In this document: positions 1 to 11,650 of the stretch, piece after piece | How positions within the stretch are numbered: position 1 is the first letter of the stretch | How the letters are laid out: the number at the start of each line of letters is the position of its first letter | NCBI RefSeq assembly: GCF_003073045.1 | Contig: NC_037591.1 | Location: 29,228,537 to 29,292,536 of the forward strand | Length of the DNA stretch: 64,000 nucleotides | Direction: 5' to 3' | Source of the DNA: Pomacea canaliculata | Lineage: Eukaryota; Mollusca; Gastropoda; Architaenioglossa; Ampullariidae | The notes under the pieces: generated by a model | Databases searched by the model: none | The model's input: the letters and a program-made list of their open reading frames with translations, nothing else | What the model was told of the DNA's origin: nothing | Made by a program: the position numbers and the translations under genes

Positions 1-2406
1 CATTGGCACGTGCAGCGAGGGGCGTGGCCAGCGTGCTGAGGGCACAGATGGTTTGACACACCCCCACACGCGCCGCCCACCATAGCGACCGGCCAGCCAA
101 CCCCCCGGGATTTGTGTGAAAATGTACCTACAAGAAACAGAGTTTTTATTTACTGAAAAGCATCTTTCAATTTTTTAAAGCTAATGTCATAAGCTACACA
201 ATATTGGCAAAATGAGGTCTTGGCAAAGTTTGAAATTTTGATTCTTAAACCCTCCAAACCTCCGGAGTTTCTTAAGAAAAAGTTATCTAAGTATTTTTAC
301 CTCTCTCGTCAGCTATCGTCATCGTTCTCTGTTAAATGTAAGGCATTTTGCTTTTGCTCATAATAAAAGCAGTAAGTATTTTATATGTTCTGTTGTCCTC
401 ATGGCTAATTATAGATGTTTATGCAGTGTTGATTGTTGTAATCTCTGACGTACCCGTAGAAGTACATGGCCAAAAGGAGAGATTGTGTTTCCTTGTCCCA
501 GTCGAATTCGTCATCCTAAAAGACATACTTCTTTAACAAATCATTTGAAGAACGAATGAATAAATTTCTGGTTATGTACAAATAATCGAATAAAATAGAA
601 GAAATAAGTAAAAAGTAACGACAACAAACGGTAATAAATGTTTAAGATAAAGGAAACAAATTAAATTTACACTAGAGGTGTACACTAACAGAGAACGTGA
701 ATTGCAGACAGACAAGCAGACATACACAATAAGTGACCAGAAAGTAGGAAACACACATGAAGAACGAGGCAGACGCAGACAGACAGACGAATCAGGACCA
801 CACAGAATGACAAAATGATAGAGGTATAAAAGGTGGTGAAAGTCGTTGATAAATCCACTAGCAGTTTCCTACCAGAACAGTAAAAGGAAAGGCTAGCCTG
901 TGTGACTGGACATTTAAGCCTCCTCACATTTAAAGGTTGGACTTGATTTATGTTGTTTAAACCACAGTCAGTTTGATAAGCCCCATCCTCCTCTGCTGTA
1001 ATGGTGCCAGAGGTCATCTCCGGAAGAACAGAACTTTCTTCCGAGGTGAGGCCATGTTTACTAGCGTTTCTCAGAGCCGCGGAAGTGACGTTGACACGTG
1101 GTGTGCGCACCATGCAGATGATGGCCACACTCAGGTTCACTCGAGCAGCATACATAACAACATATCCAAAGAAACACAGAATGGCGAGGTTCCATCGCTG
1201 AGAACCAAGTGAAGGCGCTGTGAGACGAAGACAAGCTAAACATTAGATTACAATTAACATGTTTCCCACACCACTAAAGAGAACAGAATAGTTTAAATTA
1301 CATCAATAGCATTATGATTTATAGTATTATAAGTAGTTTGCATGAATTAGGCGGGAGTCAGTCATCTTATTTCTCTAACCATAGAACTGAGTATAGACTC
1401 TAGGTCTGCTAGAACACCAGCGAAAAATAGAAGCTCACCTGACAGATAAATCTGGTTTGCAAGCAAACGACAGGCACTGTATGAATTTTAATATATATAT
1501 AAGACACCGTGCTTACATTACACGGTGTAGTCTACAAACTTGGTGTATGAAGCCAAATTTTTTAAAAAAGGAAAAAATTAAATTCCGCCTGGAACCCTTC
1601 CTCCGGGTAACCTTCCGGTCCCAAGCCCGGATGAAGGATGAGTATTGGGCATGGGGCTAGCTACCCAATCATGTAAAACAAATCCTGATACACAAACCGC
1701 AAATGCAACACAAGCACATCGACGCCCTATGCTCCACTGGGGTGAAAAGGAATAATAACTAGTATAAAATAACATTTAAAAAACTGCTCTGGTCAAATGG
1801 TGTTCCTCGAGCAAGTATCAGAGAACGATTTTGTCTACATTCGAGAAGAAAATGATAACGGGAAGAAAAGAACAGTGCACTTTGACTGCAATGCTGTGAT
1901 CAATTCACTTCAAGGAGTTGTTAGTCTCATGTTACAAATACGAACAGTATTTTATGAAAAGGTTGTGTACCTGTCACTTGTCCTCTTGTCCCGTGGTCGC
2001 TTTCCTGTATATGAAGCCAACTTTACGTTTTAAGTTATAAGTAGGGGTCCAGTTGTACATAATTTCGGACAGGTTTATCAGTGTGTTAACTCCACTATAT
2101 TACCTTCTGTCAAACACAAGATTTATCCAGCCTGGGATAGACTAATCCTGTGGGTCCCTATGGCCCCTAAGTAAGATCACGATTGGTTTTCTCCAGGCCA
2201 TGGCAAACCTTGGACTAAATTTTGCGCCAGACTTGAGCTCACTAACCACCAGACGACGGCGGCTCCTACAAAAAGTTATTGCCGATACAATAATTCTTTC
2301 TCTCCTCACTATTTTGATCAGTGGCACGCTTCATTCATCCAGTGAATATTCTCATGGATGCATAAAGTTTACAAAAAATTCTCTCACCTTTCCGTAACCC
2401 GGTCAT
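1..2406 (-). pseudogene. SLC17 (sialin-like) transporter copy M1, partial, frameshifted
   Basis: This is the 5' part of a minus-strand SLC17 gene cut by the left window edge. Coding exons, in transcription order, are 2406-2388 (start ATG, MTGLRK), 1217-928 (membrane helix 1 with the [12 protein letters not shown] motif, then a luminal loop with NVTS glycosylation sites), 515-454 (EFDWDKETQSLLLAMYFYG) and 127 to the window edge (YIFTQIPGGWLAGRYGG). Splice sites and phases match the other copies. In the last exon a run of C is five long (around position 66) where the homologous exon of M2 has six. This shifts the frame right after GGRRVWG and loses the rest of the exon as protein. The break may be a true mutation or a homopolymer error in the assembly. 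The remaining eight exons lie outside the window. Family assignment is firm; pseudogene status is less so. Confidence 0.75.
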
Positions 2407-2535
2407 TTTTCAGCTTGCTTCTCAGCTTCTTCTGCCTTCTCCGAAGTCGACCACATACTGCTTAACAGGATGACAGTTAGGCGCAGACGATCACAGTTAC
2501 AATGTGGCATAAACAAGCAGACACGTCGACTACAC

Positions 2536-2560
2536 CTTGACGAATAGATTCCTGAAATGA
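2536..2560 (-). promoter_or_regulatory. Conserved leader element upstream of M1
   Basis: This copy of an element found ahead of every gene in the cluster ends, on the minus strand, in TTCGTCAAG followed by GTGTAG. It lies about 130 bases before the M1 start codon. See the entry at 37237 for the full list and the possible meaning. Confidence 0.45.
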
Positions 2561-3761
2561 GTGTTTATAAACATGCTTTTAAAGTATGGTCACCGTTCTG
2601 GTCATATTATGGGTCTGAATCTCAGAGATAGACCAGTGAATCAGAATGCGTTGGCATGAGTTACTGCGTTTTTATTTACTTATTTTAGTTCTTCGTACCT
2701 TGTTATTTTGTTGGGGTTTTTTTCCATTTTTTTTCTATTTTTTTTTAAAGCAGATATCTGAGAAGTATAACGGGACACTCTGCCAGGCACCAGGGTTCGT
2801 GACCGAAATATCATCAGGCAAAATATCTGGGCACAACTCGACCTGTTGTTATCAGCTGACCCTCTTCCAAGATATACTAGGAGCCACGTTCCTTTGTTAC
2901 GTACGACAAAGGGTGGATTAATTAACTGACATTCTTCCCGCAGCTCACCTCCTGACCCTCCTAAATATAACTCTTGTCACTTCATCTCTTTCTCTCTGAT
3001 GTGAAAGGCAGGGCTTCTTTGGGTTCGCAGGGACCCCTTCTTCAGATTTTTAAGGGGTCCCTGTTCTTCGCCCAAATTTGAATGGGACCCCATTGACGAA
3101 AATTGAAGGGGTCCTCCGAACTTTTAATGCGTACTGTACGCAATTTTGTGCGTAAGCAGAAGCCCTGGAAAGGGTTAAGAAAAAGCGAGCCATCTGTTTT
3201 TCTTGTTTTTAGATACATGTCCCGGATGTCGCTTTTGACATGCACGCCAGTAATTTTCTCTTCCGCAGACTGACCAAGAACTTGGTCGTATGACTTAAAA
3301 AAGAGTATGTGCCAATAGGCGAGTTGATGAAGATTATAGCCAGAAATTTAAGAATATGTTTTTTTCTTTCTTACATCGTCACTGTGAATGGCGATTTGCA
3401 TTCATCTGCGGGCTAAATAATTCGTTGTCAGAGACCTCTGGGGCTGTTTCTGTTTCTGTCTATGTCTGTCTTTCTATGGGCTATCCTGCGCAAGAGATGC
3501 TTTCAATCATATTGATATTGCCTCTTCGTGTGTATTATTTTCTTATCTTTATACCACAGATTAAAGACATTAGATCACGAAAGTCAAATGGTCATCAAGA
3601 CTTTAATGATAGGAACAATAAAGCCTGAATTCATAAGAAAGGTTTAGGACGAAAGAAGTGGAATAGACTCTGCCTTCTACAAGGCGTTCCCTAGATACTG
3701 TAAATCATTGACCCACCACAATGTGTTGTGTGTCGATTGACTGTTTTTTCTGTAGAAAGGC
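2561..3761. other. Intergenic spacer between M1 and relic exons
   Basis: Apart from the terminal-inverted-repeat element at 3009-3167 I see no gene here. The stretch holds T-rich runs near 2700-2760 and short open frames without recognisable motifs. Confidence 0.5.
3009..3167. mobile_element. Short non-autonomous DNA transposon (CAGGGCTTCT ends)
   Basis: The element is 159 bp, begins CAGGGCTTCT and ends AGAAGCCCTG, which are perfect inverted repeats of 10 bp. It is flanked on both sides by GAAAGG (3003-3008 and 3168-3173), a probable 6-bp target duplication. The interior contains the repeated word GGGGTCC and a small GCGTACTGTACGC palindrome, and no coding capacity. The terminal bases resemble hAT-like elements, but a 6-bp duplication is short for hAT, so the superfamily is left open. 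Confidence 0.65.
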
Positions 3762-4135
3762 AGACTGGAATGATATTTGGTATCACAAACTCAGCTGGCA
3801 CTGTCCCTGGAATGGTTGCTTGCTAGTCACTGGAGCCTCACACCAAAGGTGAGTAAATCTTATGGAGAGTCATCTTCTGGCCCAAAGTCCAGCTATTAGT
3901 TTAGCTCGTTCCAGATACACAGATGTGTGCATATGCAAGAAGAGAGATAGACCAATTTATGAAAAATAAATCTTATTTTTGTAGGGAAGGACAAGGTAAA
4001 TAATTTGTTTTTAATGCCCTTGATCTTGTTTATGGGATCTCATTTCAGAGAAAGGCTGAAGAATGGTGTCTCGTGTTTTATGTCTGCGCCTTAATTTCCT
4101 TTGTGGGAACGATTGTGTATTTTGTTCACCCCTAA
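3762..4135 (+). pseudogene. Relic of SLC17 exons 11 and 12
   Basis: Two decayed exons lie on the plus strand, opposite to M1 and M2. The first (about 3762-3848) reads TGMIFGITNSAGTVPGMVA, then loses frame before a preserved donor (AAAG/GTGAG). It resembles P4 exon 11 (GITNTGGTVPGMVAPLVV) more than M2 exon 11. The second begins after CATTTCAG at 4049 and reads RKAEEWCLVFYVCALISFVG, then TIVYF and a stop at 4133-4135, before the usual FAEGELQSW tail. No exons 1-10 were found nearby. It is the 3' stump of an older plus-strand copy related to the P4 group. Confidence 0.7.
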
Positions 4136-4923
4136 TCTACAAACCTATAAACACATTGCTATCCCTGATGTGGTTAACTCGGTGCATAATTAATGTGTCG
4201 CTGCTTTTCACGCATTTCAGGAAGGGGCTAGTTACGGTGAGTGCTTTCTATTGGTGTGCTTGAGTAGAAACAAACTATTAACAGCTTATGTTGTCAGTAT
4301 GTGACGATACAGTCTTTGCTTCCAAAGACAGACTACACTCAGTGAGAAGCCAACAATGTAAACGGGTTTGTCAGGGCGCCATTGTTTGCTCTTCGTACAA
4401 AAAAGACCTTATGATAGCTTTCCTATAAACATGAAATGAAAATTGCAAAGGTCCTAAATATTTTATTTTACTATGAAATGTAGTATCTTATTAGATGAGT
4501 AATATTATTTTAAAATAAACAATTGATATAAACAAAATACCTTTAAGAAATAGCATACACCAGCGACAAACAAACTTTGTTTTCCTCTTTCTCCCACTTT
4601 AATCAACATTGTCCCAATGTAGCTAATAGTCAGCGTCAAGAAAGTCCAACAAAAGTTCATGATAGTGGACTCAACTTTTGATAAGCTTCCCATTTCAGTA
4701 GGAATAATAGTCTTTGAATCTTAACCAATGCCTTTGACCAACAGACGATTGATCAGACCTTCTCTATAGCTTTTGTGAATGATTACCTAAGGCCTTGAAG
4801 AAAATCACCAAATAGTAGACACAATATTTTATATCTTGAACAAATCAAAACAGATTTTCGTTTTTCTTGTTGTATACATATTATAAAGGTCTAAGAATTT
4901 AAGATCACATTTTGTAAGCATTT
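4136..4923. other. Intergenic / 3' region of M2
   Basis: No gene is recognisable. A TTTATT at 4462-4467, which is AATAAA on the minus strand, could serve as a distant polyadenylation signal for M2, whose original stop codon lies at 4924-4926. Confidence 0.35.
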
Positions 4924-7440
4924 CTAAGGATCTGAAATGCTCCTCTTGCTTCCAGTAATCGGCAGGTCGGCGATACTGGCGGTACCGTTACTGGAAGAAC
5001 CATCATTACTGTCGGAAGTAGAGTGGATGTCTTCCCCTTTCACTCTGTGACAGTCCACCACTTGTTGTACAGACGGAGGCGCCGCCCAGCTCTGTAACTC
5101 TCCCTCCGCAAAGACGCCGTACACCAGGGGTCTCAAACTCATATTAGCATGTGGGCCGCAGTGGAAAGTAACAGCCAGTCAGCGGGCCGCACCACGAAAA
5201 GAAAATGTTTTTTCATTAAATTTTACGAACACTACTGTCACTGCAGTTAAATGCTAAAATAAAGTTTTTATAATTATTAATTACATTTAGTGTAGTTTAT
5301 TACATGCACAGGCAGTTTAGTTTATTAAAATAAGTTGACATTGTCTCTGTCACTAATAACGGGGGTATTTTCACTGCGGGAGTTAATCACCAAGCACAAC
5401 ATACATATACACCGCGGACGTGGCCGAGGGCCGCACAAAAATGTTTCGCGGGCCGCATTCGGCCCGCGGGCCGCGTGTTTGAGACCCCTGCCGTACACCA
5501 TCGCTCCCACAACGGACACAGCGGCGCAGACGTAGAACACTTGACGCCATTCTTCAGCTGTTCCCTGCAACAGAGTTCACAGAATAATGTGGGTAAGACT
5601 ATGAAGAGCAGATGAAGAAAGAAATGGAAATAAAAATACTGTAATCTACTAGCCAAGAGATAGGAACCTTTTGAAAATTTTTCCTGCGATTCACTCACGT
5701 TTGGTGTCAGGGCACCCACCACCAGAGGAGCTACCATTCCAGAGGCCGTAGCAGCCGTGTTTGATATTCCAGACATCACCCCAGCATGTCTTCATAAACA
5801 AAATCAAAGTTAAAGAGTTAAAACCGTAATACACGGACAATGAACTACATTAGGTTTAAATAAACTACAACATAATCATGTAGTTCACTGACATCACCAT
5901 GTTTTGAGACTCAAACATTATCGTCCACATCCTTACCCCAGCGGCACCTACATCGATGCATCACGACTTATATTGTGCCATACATTGCTGATGATGACGG
6001 ATAAACTCACACAAAGTATTAAATGACCTACGACCCAGCAGTGGACTGGGTGTCTGACTTGAGGGTCGGTGAAGGCAGTGAAGATAGACACCATTTATGC
6101 ACTTGTTAAGTAAGTCGATTAACACCTCACTTCCAAACAACTTCGAGAGTATTAACACTTTTGTCTCAGAGTCAAATATAAGATTACGAACCTAGGAGCG
6201 AGATCGAAATGGCTGACACTATAGCCTGCACTGTTTAGACCATAGAAAAAGAGACAAAGGCACAGTAGTAACACCGCCAGGGGGCGCTGAGTACAACTCA
6301 TGTAGCCAGCAGACACGATACATATGGAGGATCCAAAGGACGCTGTTAGAAGTAAAAAAGATTTTAATTATATTTTATGTGTTGTTCACGATGTTATCGA
6401 CTCACCTGTTTATTTGGTAAAATTGTGTAACAGTGGCTATAAAAGGTAGAGATAGAAAATATCATCACTTTTCGACACTAAATACAGTGAAAAAAAGTGA
6501 TTTATTGTGTAAATGCTTTAGCAGGTGATATGCCAACATTATTATTTAGCCTAAATGATCTCCCCTGATGTAGCATATGCGCATAGATATAGCAAACAAC
6601 CTTCTCTTCTATTGTACGGCTTACTGACAGAGAAATGGTGACTCCTCATTAATCCAGAATGTTTTAAGCCAAAAATAATTTTGATCCGATTGGTTTCTCT
6701 TTATCGTCTTACAGTGGTAATCTCTCATGCTCTCCAGACAATATCGCAGTAGAGGCTTACCCATGAACTGGAAGAGCTTCCTAGTGTTCTTGGTGCTGAG
6801 GACACCCCGCTCTCTCAACCTGTCCGCTACCTGTCCCGACAGGACAGACATCACCGCTTCACACACGAAGGGCAAGGACGACAACACGCCATTCTGATGG
6901 AAACATCAAGGTGAATCCACAAACTCTACAGCAGCCATTTGTCCATAAAGCTAGACATCAATTGTTGCCCTTTCCTCTTTTTTAACTCAGTTATGCGTTG
7001 ACTTCAAGTTAATTTACAACACACACAAAACTACACACACACAGAGATGCAAATAAATGTTTGAGGGGATGGTGTGTGGATAACACACTTTACTAATGTG
7101 AACTCTCCAACAAGTGTTACCTGCTTGAGATCAAATTTCAACACCTCCTTCATGAAAGCCGGAAGTGACGTCAGAAGGGTGTATGAAGTGTATATAACAG
7201 ACATTTCAGCGATAACAGCCGCCCAGAAAGGAACTGATGTGAAAATGGCTTGCCATGGCGTTAGCAGTAGTGTTTGCTGACATGAATGAAAGAAGAATAT
7301 TATACAGTAGCAAAACAACTATTTAAAGAAGATGGCGGACGACTTCCTAGCAACGTAACTGTTTCCTGTTTGGTGATGTTTCTTCTACAGTTTTACTATG
7401 TTGATCTACATACTGTCCTGATTCTGGATCTAATACTGTT

Positions 7441-7477
<37 letters not shown>

Positions 7478-10188
7478 AGTAGTAGTAGTAGTAGAACGCA
7501 ATGACGCTAACAATGATGGACCAAGAAATAGATGGAAAGGAAGCAGGTAAGCAACAACATTGAAACCTATATCTGTCTGATCTATTTCATGTGTGTCTGA
7601 CTGTTAGAAACATGTTTACTACATAAATAAGAGTCTACATACATGTAAATAAGCTGTGAGAGTAACAAAGGCAGTACCTACCTTTTTCTCGAGGGTGTCT
7701 CCAATGGAACTCTGTATGTAGTTCCTTTCCACCTCGCTGATCCATTTGTGTTGAGCTGGTGTGTCGGCCGTCACTATACACCACACCACGACCCACAATA
7801 GGTTCCCTACACCTACATTACAATTTTCATAACAGTTAATTTATTAGTAACAACATCGTTTAAGTTGGTAAATTATTTTCATTAAATAAAATATATCTAT
7901 TTCTATTTTACAAACTTTATTCAGAAACAACGACCGTTTTGGCTCATAAATGTTAATTTTAGTCTTTCAATAACTTAATGTGTATAAAATATAGACAGTG
8001 TTTATCACCTGTTAAGTAAAATACGGATCCCCACCCGTTGTCAAATCCATAAACACACAGCAGGGCGGACAATGAGAAGGTCAGAACGTTTCCAACTGAG
8101 TAACCTTTAAGACAGAGAAATATCATTCCATTGACACCTACATACTAAACCTTTATAAACAGATACGAGACATTTATCACTCATCTTGTCAGAAAAGACA
8201 TTCTTTTTAACTTAAATGTTTGCAGTAAAGAAAAGAATAAAGATTATTTTCATGTAAACTCACCGGTGGCGCAGAAGGACATTAACTTGCTCCTCTCCAG
8301 TTTGGGCGCCCACCTGCCCATGATGGAGTAAACGCAGGGGAGAGAGACACCCTGAAAGATACCACATGATACCCTGGGTTAAATAAAGGCTGCAAGGGAA
8401 ACAGAATAAAAAATGAATCATAAACGTGTGTGATAAGGTATGGCAGAAGCTCGGAGAAACAGCACAGATCAGTGGAGAACTTCTTTATCAGCAAAATTAA
8501 AGTAAATCCGATTGTTTTGTTGATTGAGATTTATCAATCTTAAAAAATAAGACGAGAAACCCAGACTCTATATAATGTGTAAATGCTTTGACAAGCCGCT
8601 TTTGTTATGTCGAGACATTTATCCAGAGTTGAATGTTTACCATTATTAGGGTATAACTAGCACTGACCGCTGCTAATCCAAGAATAAACCTAATGACATA
8701 AACTAGGTAGACATGGGCACGTGCAGCGAGGGGCGTGGCCAGAGTGCTGAGGGCGCAGATGGTTTGACACACCCCCCACACGCGCCGCCCACCGTAGCGA
8801 CCGGCCAGCCAACCACCCGGGATCTGTGTGAAAATGTACCTACAACAAAAAGAGGTTTTCTTTACAAAAATTATTGTTATTTAAGCCAGAGTCATAAGCT
8901 ATGCAATATGAGCAATCCAGGTATTTGCTAAGTTTGAAATTTTGATTCTTGAAAACCCCAAACCTCTCGAGTTTCTTCAGAAAAAGTTATGTATCTTATT
9001 TGATGTTTCCTTAATGATTGTTAATTTTCGAGGCATTTTTTCTGATCATAAAAGCAGTAAGTGCTTTAAATGTTCTCTTGCCCTCATGGCTGAGTAGAGA
9101 TGTTCATGCAGTGTTGATTGTTGTAATCTTTCGTACCCGTAGAAGTACATGGCCAAAAGGAGAGCTTGTGTTTCTTTGTCCCAGTCGAATTCGCCATCCT
9201 GAAAAAACAGACTTCTTAAGCAAATTACTTGATGAATGAAATAGCTTATAAATAAATTTCTTGTTTAATAGAAAAAATCGAATGGAATAAAGAAATTAGA
9301 GACTATAAAACAAGAACAAATTAAATGAGCATAAGACGAATACTTTTACAGAGAACATGAATTGGAACTAGACAAACAGACATTCACAACAAAAGATGGA
9401 CAGAAAGTACGGCGGATACACACAGAAAAAAGACGCAGTGAGACGGAAGAACCCGAACCAAACAAATTAGGAAAAATTACAAAAATCTAAAAGCTCTTGA
9501 AAACGTCTTTGATAAATCCACTAACAGTTTCCAAACAGAACATTAAAGGAAAGGATAGCCTCTATGACTGGCCTCACGTTTAAAGGTTGGACTTGATTTA
9601 TGTTGTTTAAACCACAGTCAGTTTGATCAGCCCCATCCTCCTCTGCTGTAATGGTGTCAGAGGTCATCTCCGGATGAACAGAACTGACTTCCGAGGTGAG
9701 GCCATGTTTACTAACGTTTCTTAGTGACGCGGAAGTGACGTTGACACGTGGTGTGCGCACCATGCAGATGATGGCCACACTCAGGTTCACTCGAGCAGCA
9801 TACATAACAACATATCCAAAGAAACACAGAATGGCGAGGTTCCATCGCTGAGAACCAAGTGCAGGCGCTGTGAGATGAAGACAAGCTAAACATTAGACTA
9901 CAGTTCACATGCTTTGCACACCTTCAACTAAAGATAACAGATTATTTCAAAATGTTTATAAATGGTTATAAGATCCGTGTTGGTCTGTTACATGAATTTT
10001 TCAGGCCAGGGGAAAACTTGAGCTAAACCATCGGAACTAACCGCCTAACGACGGCTGCTCCAACGATGACTTATTACGGAAACAATAACTCTTCCTACCG
10101 TCACCTTTTTATCAGTGGCATGCTCTACACATCTGTACAAGGCTGCATACAGTTTAAAACGTATCTCACCCTTTGGTAATCCCGCCAT
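4924..10188 (-). CDS. SLC17 (sialin-like) transporter copy M2, last exon interrupted by hAT element
   Basis: A 12-exon gene for a major facilitator anion transporter. Coding exons: 10188-10170, 9867-9578, 9198-9137, 8839-8668, 8351-8264, 8104-8009, 7812-7682, 7276-7121, 6893-6761, 6342-6192, 5789-5699 and 5564 onward. Exons 1-11 keep one open frame of 463 codons. Visible SLC17 motifs include [10 protein letters not shown] (helix 1), FTQIPGGWLAGRYGG (helix 2), WAPKLERSKLMS (after helix 4), YTLLTSLPAFMKEVLKFD, LSGQVADRLRERG and HFDLAPRHAGVMSGISNT. Exon 8 has one codon more than in P1-P3. Exon 12 is split after VVGAMVYG by the 366-bp element at 5125-5490. Reading into the element gives a 542-aa protein ending at 5325 with a foreign tail. 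The original tail (FAEGELQSWAAPPSV, stop 4924-4926) is cut off. Some donors are GTACG. Helix 12 survives, so the product may still fold; it could equally be a young pseudogene. Confidence 0.8.
5125..5490. mobile_element. hAT-type non-autonomous transposon inside M2 exon 12
   Basis: The 366-bp insert begins CAGGGGTCTCAAAC and ends GTTTGAGACCCCTG, a perfect 14-bp terminal inverted repeat. It is bracketed by identical 8-bp copies of CCGTACAC (5117-5124 and 5491-5498). An 8-bp duplication together with CAGGGG ends is typical of the hAT superfamily. Near both ends it is rich in GGGCCGC words. It encodes no transposase. The perfect duplication and perfect ends suggest a recent insertion. Confidence 0.88.
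7438..7494. repeat. Microsatellite (TTG)n then (TAG)n
   Basis: About twelve TTG units are followed directly by about six TAG units in the intron between M2 exons 7 and 8. The flanking intron shows nothing else. Confidence 0.9.
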
Positions 10189-10321
10189 TTTTTTCTGTTG
10201 GCTTTTCAGCTCCTGCTGCCTGTGTCCGAAGTCGACCTCTCACTTCTTTACAGGACTACGATTAAACTTAAGCTAGTTCCTGTTACATCGTCCCATAGTC
10301 AAGCAGACACGTAGACCATGC

Positions 10322-10347
10322 CTTGACTAATGGACTCCTGACATGCG
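10322..10347 (-). promoter_or_regulatory. Conserved leader element upstream of M2
   Basis: On the minus strand this reads GCATGTCAGGAGTCCATTAG followed by TCAAG, matching the element found before the other genes. Here the base pair after CAAG is GC rather than GT. It lies about 130 bases upstream of the M2 start codon. Confidence 0.4.
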
Positions 10348-10606
10348 TTTGTGGTGTGGTGCACCCTTCAAGTCACATTCTGATAAGAAGAAAAGAGATA
10401 TCTTTTTTTGCAAGGCTATGAAACAAAACTCAGACATAGTTCTGCCGGAATGAAGAGATGGGATAGGAAGAACATTTGATAATTGCTACTCTCTTTAAAC
10501 GGATGAGGGGTAACAGGGATAGATATGTTGGAAAACAAATTAATGCAAGTGCTAACCTTTTAACGTTAAGAATAAGATCTGTAAAATCAAATATACACAT
10601 AAAAAA

Positions 10607-10688
10607 ATTATTATTATTATTATTATTATTATTACTACTACTACTGCTGCTGCTACTACTACTACTACTACTACTAGTAGTAGTAGTA

Positions 10689-10728
<40 letters not shown>
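10607..10728. repeat. Palindromic trinucleotide microsatellite
   Basis: The order is (ATT)n, (ACT)n with a short GCT interruption, then across an ACTAGT centre (AGT)n and (AAT)n. The right half is close to the reverse complement of the left half, so a single strand could fold into a hairpin of about 60 bp. It lies in the spacer between the divergent genes M2 and P1. The long poly-Leu and poly-Ile open frames across it are artefacts of the repeat. Confidence 0.9.
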
Positions 10729-10729
<1 letters not shown>

Positions 10730-10839
10730 GAAATAAAAATTTAAGAGCACATATTGTCTATGGAAGATTCCGAGAGTCACTCGTACATCAAAAACAAAAA
10801 AACAAAAAAAAAAAAAAAAAAAAACAACACAAGCAACAG

Positions 10840-11250
10840 CCAACATATGTCACCATGGGAAACATACATGGTGATTACGGATAAGAATGAAGTACCAGCG
10901 AGTAAGCAAAGAATCATCTTACTAATGAAACATATTTCTAAGAGTAAATCTACGAAAGAAAGTCGGGTTTCATTGAGTGGTATGCTGGGGCACAGGCTCA
11001 GTACAAGTGCAAGGCGTCAACATTTCATCCATTTAGGTTACAAGGTTGTATGTAAGAAGTTAAATTTTACAAAAAACGTGTACCCATTACAAATATTCCT
11101 CTATATCCGCAAAAAAACTTTGTTAGTAGAAATATTTATTGTGATATCCGACAATTTGTGCATAATACTTTTTTATTTAGTCTCCTGTAAGGTGTGTAAG
11201 CAGATCCAAACTAAGCTTCGTCACAATTCTCTTTGTTGTACAGAGTGACA
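10840..11250. repeat. Segmental duplicate of 31690-32560
   Basis: This spacer matches the region upstream of P3 in blocks. For example, the stretch around 10860-10930 matches 31700-31780, and 11005-11175 (GTACAAGTGCAAGGC through ATATCCGACAATTTGTGCA) matches 32325-32490. It shows that the P1 unit and the P3 unit were duplicated with more than 2 kb of upstream DNA. I recognise no gene in it. Confidence 0.7.
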
Positions 11251-11272
11251 AACAACCCCACTTGATAGTGGA

Positions 11273-11650
11273 TTAAATTTCCTTTGGTTGTATGAAGTGT
11301 ACGTGCAGGTCCCTTTTTCCTAAGGAGCTTTTTGAAATGCAATTCATCTGATTCTCTTTCTCTGGCTCTGAAATGCTGCTGCTCATCTTGTTTGGACTGG
11401 TCAGGGTAAAGTTCTGAGTCTGGATGTGGAAGATGTCGGTGTTGAAAAGGGAGGAGTCTATCATGTATCTACTTTACAAATATTAGACTTGAACTTGTTC
11501 TTGATAATTGCATTATAATAAGGTTTAAGACTTTCAAATCATGTTTTTATAACAACTGTGCTCCTCCCTATTTAAATCTTGAAATTCTACGACATGCTTC
11601 TTGGCCGAAGGGTCTCCCAGCTTTGTAACTCACCGATTCGGTGAAAATAT
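11273..11650 (-). pseudogene. Relic of SLC17 exon 12 and C-terminal tail
   Basis: On the minus strand, about 11648-11600 reads YFHRIGELQSWET, a decayed form of the YGIFAEGELQSW block. The frame at 11464-11273 contains SSSISEPEKENQMN, close to the tail of P4 (SSTITEPEKEHQN), and ends at a stop at 11273. The piece between them is not alignable by eye. No upstream exons are found. It points head-to-head with P1, so an inverted neighbour once stood here. Confidence 0.65.

Noticed and set aside
685..1243. Second frames over exon 2 copies (for example the MEPRHSVFLW frame)
   Set aside because: They are shadows of the exon for SQRWNLA...[10 protein letters not shown] in another frame and do not continue across introns.
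10476..10846. Long poly-Leu and poly-Ile/Asn frames on both strands
   Set aside because: They are translations of the trinucleotide microsatellite.
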